From positions 1,922,001 through 1,986,000 of the forward strand of contig NZ_CP108095.1 in NCBI RefSeq assembly GCF_036194065.1: a stretch of DNA of 64,000 nt, in the 5' to 3' direction. A model generated the notes under the pieces. The model ran no database searches. It was not told the origin of the DNA and saw nothing but the letters and a program-made list of their open reading frames with translations. The position numbers were made by a program, and so were the translations under genes. The stretch comes from Streptomyces sp. NBC_00239. GTDB lineage: Bacteria > Actinomycetota > Actinomycetes > Streptomycetales > Streptomycetaceae. Shown here piece after piece: positions 10,493 to 17,093 of the stretch (its first letter is position 1; each line of letters opens with the position of its first letter).

Positions 10493-10753
10493 ATGCAGTA
10501 TCCGCCCTACCGTACCGCGATCGAGGAACTCCTAGAGGACTCACCGATCACTCGCGAGGATGTGATCAAGAATGTTCGCGAATTCTTGATAGTGGGCGAG
10601 TATGGACTGGCCTTCGATACCATGTGCAGCTGGATTTACGAGGATGATCTTGTGATCTCTTCCTCGTATCATGGTCGACTGCGGGAACTCGCGGAAGATA
10701 TGGACGCTGTAGAAGTTGTGGAGAATCTCCAAGAGCACATCCACGACGAGTGA
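10493..10753 (+). CDS. Small immunity protein candidate for the EndoU toxin (MafI-like)
   Basis: An 86-residue acidic protein starting 12 bases after the toxin stop. The ATG at 10493 is preferred (GAGAG about 9 bases upstream) over an in-frame TTG at 10484. It is predicted to be all-helical, with the central stretch REFLIVGEYGLAFDTMCSWI followed by RLRELAEDMDA. This length and pattern recall MafI-family immunity proteins, which protect against neisserial MafB toxins, some of which also carry EndoU tips; I base this on pattern memory, not on a search. Position immediately behind the toxin tip and the same lower GC content support the immunity role. It would act in the cytoplasm by binding the nuclease. 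Confidence 0.72.
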   Translation: MQYPPYRTAIEELLEDSPITREDVIKNVREFLIVGEYGLAFDTMCSWIYEDDLVISSSYHGRLRELAEDMDAVEVVENLQEHIHDE

Positions 10754-10770
10754 CGGCAACGCGGCAAACT

Positions 10771-10807
10771 CCGGTGGCACTCACGAGACGGCTCGTGGGG
10801 CCACCGG
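10771..10807. terminator. Strong hairpin, likely bidirectional terminator
   Basis: CCGGTGGC (10771-10778) pairs with GCCACCGG (10800-10807), and inside it CACGAG (10782-10787) pairs with CTCGTG (10792-10797). It lies between the immunity gene and the oppositely oriented DinB-like gene, so it can end transcription from both sides. No T-tract is visible. Confidence 0.7.
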
Positions 10808-10836
10808 CGTTTGCAGCCGGACCATACGCCGCCAAG

Positions 10837-11450
10837 CTACGGCGCGTCGCCCACACCATCCCCTTTAGCCTCGGTTGGTGCGGCCGTCCTGGCGGCCTGC
10901 TCGATTTTCGCGAAGTAGGCGGCACGGGCTTCCTCGGTGATCGGCTGCTCGTTTTCGGCGCGCACTCCGGTCCGGCCGTCGAGGCCCTCGCGCAGCATGT
11001 CGGCGTGCCCGGCATGCCGGATGGACTCGCCGAGGAGGAATGTACGAGGATGGCGAACAGGTTCGTGTTGGGATAAGGCTCCGGCCACCACGGCGCGTGG
11101 CCGGGGGCGTCGAGGGGAAGCTCGTTGATCGTCGCGTCCGAGTGTTCCCACGTGCGCCGGTAGAACCCGATGATCTGATCGCGGGTCTCGTCCCCGGTCG
11201 CCCATTGATCGCTGCCATCGGAGTCCTGCCACCGGCACAGCGGTTCCGGCGAAGGGCGGTCGAAGACCTCACCGAAGTACCTGGCCTCGACCGTGGCCAC
11301 ATGTTTGACCAGGCCGAGGAGGTTGGTCCCGGTCGCTGTCAGAGGCCGGCACACATCGTATTCGGACAAGCCATCGAGCTTCCAGAGCAGCGCTTCACGG
11401 TCCCGCCGCAGTCTCTTGTGCAGGTTGTCTTTCGCGAACCGATCGATCAT
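10837..11450 (-). pseudogene. DinB-family (DUF664-type) protein, frameshifted
   Basis: Two overlapping frames together spell one DinB-like protein. The first, from the ATG at 11450, gives MIDRFAKDNLHKRLRRDREA and the family's LGLVKHVATVEARYFGEVF, ending normally at NTNLFAILVH. The expected continuation (LLGESIRHAGHADMLREG and on to GVGDAP) is in a different frame and runs to the stop at 10837. The shift lies at about 11030-11040, where a GGAGGA-rich stretch occurs. DinB-type proteins are four-helix bundles, often metal-binding and thiol-dependent. Either the gene is broken or the assembly has a one-base error; the coding quality on both sides of the shift is good, so an error or very recent mutation is plausible. 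An alternative ATG lies at 11468. Confidence 0.75.
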
Positions 11451-11517
11451 GCGGCACGAGCCTGCCATGGGCTGCTCGTGGTCTCAAGATCCCGTACGTG
11501 GGAAGCAACGACTGCCG

Positions 11518-11580
11518 GAGCCGTGGTCAGCTATGGTCACGGCTCCGACCTGCGGGGTCCGACTCTTGGGTCGGCCCCGC
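11518..11580 (-). terminator. Two adjacent stem-loops downstream of the LLM oxidoreductase gene
   Basis: GGAGCCGTG (11518-11526) pairs with CACGGCTCC (11538-11546). A second stem, GCGGGGTCCGAC against GTCGGCCCCGC with one bulged base, occupies about 11552-11580. Both lie just beyond the stop of the minus-strand gene ending at 11595. Confidence 0.6.
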
Positions 11581-11594
11581 CCCACTTGCGAGCG

Positions 11595-12608
11595 TCAGTC
11601 GAACAACGGGATGATATCGGAGCCGTACGCGTCGATGGTTGCTTCCCGCGCGTCGTGCATGTCGTAGACGGCGAACTGATCGACGCCGAGGGCACGCAGG
11701 GCTCGCAGTTTCTCAATGTGGGCCTCCGGCGGGCCCAGAAGACAGAAGCGGTCGACGATCTCGTCGGGGACGAAGTCCGTGGACGGATTCCCGGCGCGGC
11801 CGTGGTGGCTGTAGTCGTAGCCCTGGCGGGCCTTGATGTACTCGGTGAGTTCGTCGGGGACCATGGAGGAGTGCTCGCCGTAGCGGGAGACGAGGTCGGC
11901 GACGTGGTTGCCGACCATTCCGCCGAACCAGCGGCACTGGTCGCGGGCGTGGGCGAGGGCCTCGGGCGAGTCGTCGGACGTGACGTACGCCGGGGCGGCC
12001 ACGCAGATGGTGATGGACGCCGGGTCTCGGCCCACCTCGGTCGCGGCCTGCCGTACCGCCTTGACCATCCACTCCGTAAGGAACGGGTCGGCGAGCTGGA
12101 GGATGAAGCCGTCGGCCTTCTGCCCGGCCAGCGCCAGCGCCTTGGGTCCGTACGCGGCCATCCAGACGGGCAGCTTCCCGTCTCGGATCCAGGGGATGCG
12201 GATCGGGTTGCCGTCGACCTGCGCTTCGCGTCCCTCGGCGAGGTCCCGGATGACGTCGATGGCCTCGCCCAGGCGTGCCAGGGTGTTGGGCGCGCGCCCG
12301 GCGACCCGCATCGCCGAGTCGCCGCGCCCGATCCCGCAGACGGTGCGGTTGCCGTACATGTCGTTCAGGGTGGCGAAGGTGGAGGCGGTGACCTCCCAGG
12401 TACGCGTACCTGGGTTCGTGACCATCGGGCCCACGTGCATGCGCTGGGTGTTGGCGAGGATCTGGCTGTAGATGACGAACGGTTCCTGCCAGAGGACCGC
12501 GGAGTCGAAGGTCCAGCCGTAGCGGAACCCGTTGCGCTCGGCGCGCTTCATGAGGCTGATGACCTGGGAGGCGGGCGGGTCGGTCTGCAGGACGAGTCCG
12601 AAGTCCAT
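11595..12608 (-). CDS. LLM-class flavin/F420-dependent oxidoreductase
   Basis: A 337-residue luciferase-like monooxygenase-fold oxidoreductase, normal length for the class. It opens with MDFGLVLQTDPPASQVISLM and carries the family stretches GPMVTNPGTRTWEVTAS, CGIGRGDSAMR and PVWMAAYGPKALALAGQKAD, typical of the F420-dependent subgroup (TIGR03842-like). Substrate unknown. It is the last gene of a minus-strand pyrimidine-degradation operon, 56 bases after dihydropyrimidinase, with AAGGAG seven bases before its ATG. A 13-bp hairpin in that gap may reduce its expression. The location suggests a redox step in nucleobase or analogue breakdown, but that is inference. Confidence 0.88.
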   Translation of the reverse strand: MDFGLVLQTDPPASQVISLMKRAERNGFRYGWTFDSAVLWQEPFVIYSQILANTQRMHVGPMVTNPGTRTWEVTASTFATLNDMYGNRTVCGIGRGDSAMRVAGRAPNTLARLGEAIDVIRDLAEGREAQVDGNPIRIPWIRDGKLPVWMAAYGPKALALAGQKADGFILQLADPFLTEWMVKAVRQAATEVGRDPASITICVAAPAYVTSDDSPEALAHARDQCRWFGGMVGNHVADLVSRYGEHSSMVPDELTEYIKARQGYDYSHHGRAGNPSTDFVPDEIVDRFCLLGPPEAHIEKLRALRALGVDQFAVYDMHDAREATIDAYGSDIIPLFD

Positions 12609-12631
12609 GCGTCGCTCCTTGCGGGAGGGCG

Positions 12632-12663
12632 CGGGCGCCGGGGCGTGCAGGCCCCGGCGCCCG
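12632..12663 (-). terminator. 13-bp perfect hairpin between hydA and LLM gene
   Basis: CGGGCGCCGGGGC (12632-12644) pairs perfectly with GCCCCGGCGCCCG (12651-12663) around the loop GTGCAG. It begins one base after the hydA stop. With no T-tract and another same-strand gene downstream, it may act as a partial terminator or an mRNA end-protecting stem. Confidence 0.6.
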
Positions 12664-12664
12664 G

Positions 12665-14053
12665 CTAGAGGTACTGGCAGGTGGAACGGTGGGCGAAGGC
12701 CCCGTGGCCGGCCCGGCCCACGTACTCACGGCGGTCGATGACGAGTTCGCCGCGCGAGAACACAGTGTCGACGCGTCCGGTGATCCGCTTGCCCTCGTAC
12801 GCCGAATAGTCCACGTTCATGTGGTGGGTCTCGGCGGAGATGACCTGCTCGGCGTGCGGGTCGTAGATGACGATGTCCGCGTCCGAGCCGGGGGCGACGG
12901 TGCCCTTCTGGGGGTACAGGCCGAACATCCGGGCCGGGGTGGCGCAGGCGATCTCGATCCAGCGGTGGCGGCTGATGTGTCCGTCGACGACGGCCTGATG
13001 GAGGAGGTCCATGCGGTTCTCCACCCCCGGCAGCCCGTTCGGGATCTTGGAGAAGTCCCCGCGGCCCAGCTCCTTTTGGCCGCGGAAGCAGAACGGGCAG
13101 TGGTCGGTGGAGACCACCTGGAGGTCGTTCGTCCGCAGCCCCCGCCACAGCGCCGCCTGATGCTCGCGCGGCCGCAGCGGGGTGGAGCAGACGTACTTGG
13201 CGCCCTCGAAGTCCGGTTCGGCGAGGTTGTCGGTGGAGAGGAAGAGGTACTGCGGGCAGGTCTCGCCGAAGACCGGGAGCCCCTTGTCGCGGGCCGCGGC
13301 CAGTTCGGCGACCGCCTCCTCCGCCGATACGTGGACGACGTACAGCGGGGCACCGGCCACCCGGGCGAGCTGGATCGCCCGGTGCGTGGCCTCCGCCTCC
13401 AGCAGCGCCTTGCGGACCTCGCCGTGGAAGCGCGGATCCGTCTCACCGCGCGCCAGCGCCTGTTCGACGAGGACGTCGATGGCAAGGCCGTTCTCCGCGT
13501 GCATCATGATCAGGCCGCCGTTGGAGGACGCCCGCTGCATCGCGCGCAGGATCTGACCGTCATCCGAATAAAACACTCCCGGATATGCCATAAACAATTT
13601 AAACGAACTTACGCCTTCTTCGACGAGCCCGTCCATTTCCTTGAGCGTGTGCTCGTTGACGTCCGACACGATCATGTGAAATGCATAGTCGATCGCGCAT
13701 TTACCGTCGGCCTTTCCGTACCAGGTGTCCAAACCAGATCGCAGGGATTGCCCTTGCGATTGGACCGCGAAGTCGATGATCGTAGTCGTACCGCCCCAGG
13801 CCGCGGCTCGCGTCCCGGTCTCGAACGTGTCCGACGCGAAGGTGCCACCGAATGGCAGCTCCATGTGGGTGTGCGCGTCGACCCCACCCGGGATCACATA
13901 TTTCCGGGAGGCATCGATCACCCGATCGGCCGTCCAGTCCTGGCTGCCTGTGGTCGCCATCGCCACGACGCGGCCGCCCTCGATCAGAACATCCGCGTGC
14001 AGCTCTTCGGCAGCGGTGATCACAAGGCCGCCGGTAATGAGAGTTCTGGTCAT
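12665..14053 (-). CDS. hydA: Dihydropyrimidinase (D-hydantoinase type), mosaic gene
   Basis: A 462-residue cyclic amidohydrolase that opens dihydrouracil/dihydrothymine to N-carbamoyl-beta-amino acids in reductive pyrimidine breakdown. The metal and catalytic signatures are present: GGVDAHTHMELPFGG (about residues 56-70), the presumed carboxylated lysine in SSFKLFMAY (about 150), HAENG, VVHVSAEEA and STDHCPF. Length is normal. Oddly, base composition changes inside the gene: bases 13561-13620 (around SFKLFMAYPGVFYSD) are only about 38% GC, and the 5' third uses noticeably more A/T-ending codons than the 3' two thirds. A second copy of its 5' third lies upstream at 14193-14732. The complete copy is probably functional. 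A GGAAGGGA ribosome site precedes the ATG. Confidence 0.93.
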   Translation of the reverse strand: MTRTLITGGLVITAAEELHADVLIEGGRVVAMATTGSQDWTADRVIDASRKYVIPGGVDAHTHMELPFGGTFASDTFETGTRAAAWGGTTTIIDFAVQSQGQSLRSGLDTWYGKADGKCAIDYAFHMIVSDVNEHTLKEMDGLVEEGVSSFKLFMAYPGVFYSDDGQILRAMQRASSNGGLIMMHAENGLAIDVLVEQALARGETDPRFHGEVRKALLEAEATHRAIQLARVAGAPLYVVHVSAEEAVAELAAARDKGLPVFGETCPQYLFLSTDNLAEPDFEGAKYVCSTPLRPREHQAALWRGLRTNDLQVVSTDHCPFCFRGQKELGRGDFSKIPNGLPGVENRMDLLHQAVVDGHISRHRWIEIACATPARMFGLYPQKGTVAPGSDADIVIYDPHAEQVISAETHHMNVDYSAYEGKRITGRVDTVFSRGELVIDRREYVGRAGHGAFAHRSTCQYL

Positions 14054-14100
14054 ATCCGAGGAATCCCTTCCCGTCAGAATGCCGGAGTCGGAGGGCCACC

Positions 14101-14135
14101 GACGGGGGTACCGAACGGAATGCAGTATCCCCGTC
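14101..14135. other. Stem-loop in the hydA leader
   Basis: GACGGGGGTA (14101-14110) and TATCCCCGTC (14126-14135) form a 10-bp stem with one G-A mismatch in the region between hydA and the upstream remnant. It could be an operator or leader structure; nothing more can be said. Confidence 0.35.
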
Positions 14136-14192
14136 GGCCGCAGCAGCCAGCGCCATGCCGGCGTACCGCGACGCGATGCCGCGCATCGCTCA

Positions 14193-14732
14193 TCACGTGG
14201 CTCCCGAACCGACTAGGTCGCCGAGTCCCCGTGAAGATTCCTGGTCACGCGAGCCAATGAAACTCTTGAAGGAGGTGATGCCCTCCTCCACCAGCAGGTC
14301 CATCTCCTTCAGGGAGCCCTCGTTGACGTCCGAGAGGATCATGTGGAAGGCGTAGTCGATCGCGCAGTTGCCGTCGGCTTTGGCGTACCAGGTGTCGAGG
14401 CCCTCGCGCAGGGTGTGGCCCACGCTCTGGACGGCGAAGTCCACGATGGTGGTGGTGCCGCCCCAGGCGGCGGCCCGGGTGCCGGTCTCGAAGGTGTCGG
14501 AGGCGGCGGTGCCGCCGAAGGGCAGTTCCATGTGGGTGTGGGCGTCGACGCCGCCGGGGATGACGTACTTCCTGGTGGCGTCGATGGTCCGGTCGGCGGT
14601 CCAGCTGTCGGCCGCGGCGGTGCCGTGCGCGGCCAGTGCGGCGATCCGGCCGTCCTCGATCAGTACGTCCGCGTGGATCTCGTCGGCGGCGGTGACGACG
14701 AGACCGCCGCGGATCAGGGTGCGCGTGCTCAT
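14193..14732 (-). pseudogene. 5' remnant of a second dihydropyrimidinase gene
   Basis: A 179-codon frame beginning MSTRTLIRGGLVVTAADEIH. It matches the first ~155 residues of the complete dihydropyrimidinase (roughly three quarters identical by eye) including GGVDAHTHMELPFGG. The match stops abruptly right after ITSFK, the presumed metal-bridging lysine; the rest is an unrelated 25-residue tail ending at a stop at 14193. It lacks the other metal ligands and catalytic residues, so it should be inactive as an enzyme. Its high-GC codon use and 17-base distance to the aminotransferase stop suggest it is the 5' end of the operon's original hydA, cut by a later event near 14262. Confidence 0.85.
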
Positions 14733-14749
14733 GGGGCGGCTCCCGCCGA

Positions 14750-16042
14750 CTAGAGGCTCCTGAGGGCCTGTTCGAGGATTTCGGCGCCTTCTTCCGCCTC
14801 GGCGACGGTGAGGGAGAGCGGCGGCGCGATGCGCAGCACGCTGGTGTCGTGCCCGCCGCCGCGGCCGATCAGCAGTCCGGCGGCCCGGGTGGCTTCGAGT
14901 ACGGCGGCGGTCGCCTCGGGGTGGGCCCGGTCGGTGCCGGGGTGGGTGAGTTCGATGCCGGCCATCAGGCCGCGGCCGCGGACGTCGCGGACGTGCGGGA
15001 CGGTGGCGCCGATGGCGCGCAGCCGTTCCAGCAGGAGTCCGCCGACCCGGCGGGCGTTGCCCTGGAGGTCGTGTTCGAGGAGGTAGCCGAGGTTGGCGAG
15101 GCCGGCGGCCATGGTGACCGGGGAGCCGCCGAAGGTGGAGATGGAGTTGGCGTCGAGGCAGTTCATGACCTCGGCGCGGGCCACAACCCCGCCGATGGAC
15201 ATGCCGTTGCCGATGCCCTTGGCGAAGGTGAGGATGTCGGGCGGGCCGTTCTCGGCGTGGGCCTGCCAGCCCCAGAAGTGGTCGCCGGTGCGGCCCCAGC
15301 CGGTCTGCACCTCGTCGCTGATCCACAGGATGCCGTGCCGGTCGAGCACCTCGCGGAAGGCGGCGTACAGGCCGTCGGGCGGGGAGGTGAAGCCGCCGAT
15401 GCCCTGGATCGGTTCGGCGATCAGGGCGGCCACCGAGCCGCGGGTCTGGCCGAGCACGTCCTGGAGGTCGGCGACGCACGCCTCGGTGAACTGCGCGTCG
15501 GTCAGGGCGGCGAAGGGGCCGCGGGTGCGGACGGCGCCGTGCACGTAGAGGGTCTGGAGCGGGGAGAGGCTCGTCGGGGACCAGCCGCGGTTGCCGGTGA
15601 TGGAGACGGTCGAGAAGGAACGGCCGTGGTAGCTGTTGCGCATGGCCAGGACCTGGTTCGAGCGCCGGTACGTGGTCGCCAGCAGCAGGGCGGCGTCGTT
15701 GGCCTCGGTGCCCGAGGTGGTGAAGAAGACCCTGGCGTCGGGGATGCCGGAGAGCGCGGCGACGCGCTCGGCGAGCTCGACCATGGGCCGGTTGAGGTAG
15801 AGGGTGGAGGAGTGGATGATCCGGCCGGCCTGGTCGGCGACCGCCTTGGTGACCTCGGGGAGGGCGTGGGCGGTCATGGTGGTGAGGATGCCGGCGAAGA
15901 AGTCGAGGTAGCGGTTGCCTTCGGCGTCCCAGACGTGGCGGCCCTCGCCGTGGGTGATCTCCAGGGGGCGGTCGTAGTAGAGGGCCATCCAGTCGGGCAT
16001 GACCCCGCGGTGGCGGCTGTGCAGGGAGAGCGGCGAGATCAC
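14750..16042 (-). CDS. Class III PLP-dependent aminotransferase (beta-alanine/omega-amino acid type)
   Basis: A 430-residue class III aminotransferase. It transfers the amino group of an omega-amino acid such as beta-alanine to a keto acid. Visible motifs: TSGTEANDAALLLA (PLP phosphate binding), ISDEVQTGWGRTG (the Asp contacting the PLP ring nitrogen), TFAKGIGNGMSIGG (the Schiff-base lysine) and STFGGSPVTMAAG. The start is the GTG at 16042, overlapping the nitrilase stop by four bases (GTGA) with GGAGG upstream inside that gene, so translation is coupled. In this operon it would remove the beta-alanine or beta-aminoisobutyrate released by the nitrilase-family enzyme. Confidence 0.9.
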   Translation of the reverse strand: MISPLSLHSRHRGVMPDWMALYYDRPLEITHGEGRHVWDAEGNRYLDFFAGILTTMTAHALPEVTKAVADQAGRIIHSSTLYLNRPMVELAERVAALSGIPDARVFFTTSGTEANDAALLLATTYRRSNQVLAMRNSYHGRSFSTVSITGNRGWSPTSLSPLQTLYVHGAVRTRGPFAALTDAQFTEACVADLQDVLGQTRGSVAALIAEPIQGIGGFTSPPDGLYAAFREVLDRHGILWISDEVQTGWGRTGDHFWGWQAHAENGPPDILTFAKGIGNGMSIGGVVARAEVMNCLDANSISTFGGSPVTMAAGLANLGYLLEHDLQGNARRVGGLLLERLRAIGATVPHVRDVRGRGLMAGIELTHPGTDRAHPEATAAVLEATRAAGLLIGRGGGHDTSVLRIAPPLSLTVAEAEEGAEILEQALRSL

Positions 16043-16881
16043 GGCTGGACCAGTCCTCCGTAGGCGTCGGGGCGGCGGTCTCGATAGAACGCCCACTGGG
16101 TGCGGACCTCGTCGATCAGGTCGAAGTCGAGGTCGCGGACGACGAGTTCCTCCTCCTTGTCGCTCGCGGTGTCCCCGACGAAGCGGCCGCGCGGGTCGAC
16201 GAAGTAGCTCGTGCCGTAGAAGTCGTTGTCGCCGTACTGCTCTTGGCCGACCCGGTTGATGGCGGCGATGAAGTACTCGTTGGCGACGGCGGAGGCGGGC
16301 TGCTCCAGCTGCCAGAGGTGGCTGGAGAGGCTGCGGGAGGTGGCGGACGGGTTGTAGACGAGCTGGGCGCCGCCCAGGCCCAACTGGCGCCACCCTTCCG
16401 GGAAGTGGCGGTCGTAGCAGATGTACACGCCGACCTTGCCGACGGCCGTGTCGAACACGGGCCAGCCGAGGTTGCCCGGACGGAAGTAGTACTTCTCCCA
16501 GAAGCCCCTGACCTGCGGGATGTGGTGCTTGCGGTACTTGCCGAGGTAGCTTCCGTCGGCGTCGATGACGGCCGCGGTGTTGTAGTAGAAGCCGGACTGC
16601 TCGACCTCGAAGACCGGGACGACGATCACCATGGACGTCTCGCGGGCGAGCTCCTGCATCCGGCGGACGGTCGGGCCGTCGGGCACCGGTTCGGCCCACC
16701 GGAAGTGCTCCGGCTCCTGGACCTGGCAGAAGTACGGGGCGTTGAACACTTCCTGGAACCCGATGATCTGGGCGCCCTGGCGTGCCGCCTCCCGGGCGCG
16801 TTCCTCGTGTTTGAGGATCATGGATTCGCTGTCGCCGGTCCAGGAGGCCTGGACCAGTGCGGCGCGGACGATGTGGGCCAT
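16039..16881 (-). CDS. Nitrilase-superfamily hydrolase, probable beta-ureidopropionase
   Basis: A 280-residue carbon-nitrogen hydrolase. The catalytic triad is visible: Glu in IIGFQEVFNAPYF (about residue 44), Lys in GKYRKHHIP (about 120) and Cys in VYICYDRHFPEGW (about 154). The sequence around the Cys and the ending resemble beta-ureidopropionase/N-carbamoylputrescine amidase members. It is first in the operon, ahead of the aminotransferase and dihydropyrimidinase genes, so hydrolysis of N-carbamoyl-beta-alanine to beta-alanine, CO2 and ammonia is the likely reaction. No dihydropyrimidine dehydrogenase is in the window. An inverted repeat just upstream of the ATG probably controls the operon. 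Confidence 0.88.
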   Translation of the reverse strand: MAHIVRAALVQASWTGDSESMILKHEERAREAARQGAQIIGFQEVFNAPYFCQVQEPEHFRWAEPVPDGPTVRRMQELARETSMVIVVPVFEVEQSGFYYNTAAVIDADGSYLGKYRKHHIPQVRGFWEKYYFRPGNLGWPVFDTAVGKVGVYICYDRHFPEGWRQLGLGGAQLVYNPSATSRSLSSHLWQLEQPASAVANEYFIAAINRVGQEQYGDNDFYGTSYFVDPRGRFVGDTASDKEEELVVRDLDFDLIDEVRTQWAFYRDRRPDAYGGLVQP

Positions 16882-16913
16882 GAGCTGCTCCTTCGACGGG
16901 ACGTCAGAGAGCT

Positions 16914-16940
16914 TCTACGCACGTAGACGGAATGCGTAGA
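16914..16940. promoter_or_regulatory. Candidate operator of the pyrimidine catabolism operon
   Basis: The palindrome TCTACG-CA-CGTAGA (16914-16927) is followed by a further half-site CGTAGA ending at 16940, so TCTACGCA (16914-16921) also pairs with TGCGTAGA (16933-16940). It lies about 33 bases upstream of the nitrilase ATG (minus strand), where a repressor could block transcription. No regulator gene is adjacent. Confidence 0.55.
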
Positions 16941-16990
16941 TAGGAGAACGTAAGCCCCGTCCGGGACCTGGGCAAGACCATCGCCGTCAA

Positions 16991-17084
16991 CCGGCAGAGT
17001 CGATCATGTTCTGCCGGATGGTGATCGGTTCCGCGCACGGACCGGACAGTTCAGGCCACCGCGCGGCAGCTTCGGCTGTCCGGT
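16991..17084 (-). terminator. Two inverted repeats after the 17094 gene
   Basis: CCGGCAGA (16991-16998) pairs with TCTGCCGG (17010-17017). ACCGGACAG (17041-17049) pairs with CTGTCCGGT (17076-17084). They lie between the stop of the minus-strand gene at 17094 and the promoter of the nitrilase operon, so termination is the simplest reading. The first repeat could also be an upstream operator. Confidence 0.5.
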
Positions 17085-17093
17085 GCGCGCTCG

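Noticed and set aside
10566..11468. 300-codon minus-strand frame taken as one intact protein
   Set aside because: Only its first ~140 residues are DinB-like; the rest is out of frame and runs antisense through the immunity gene.
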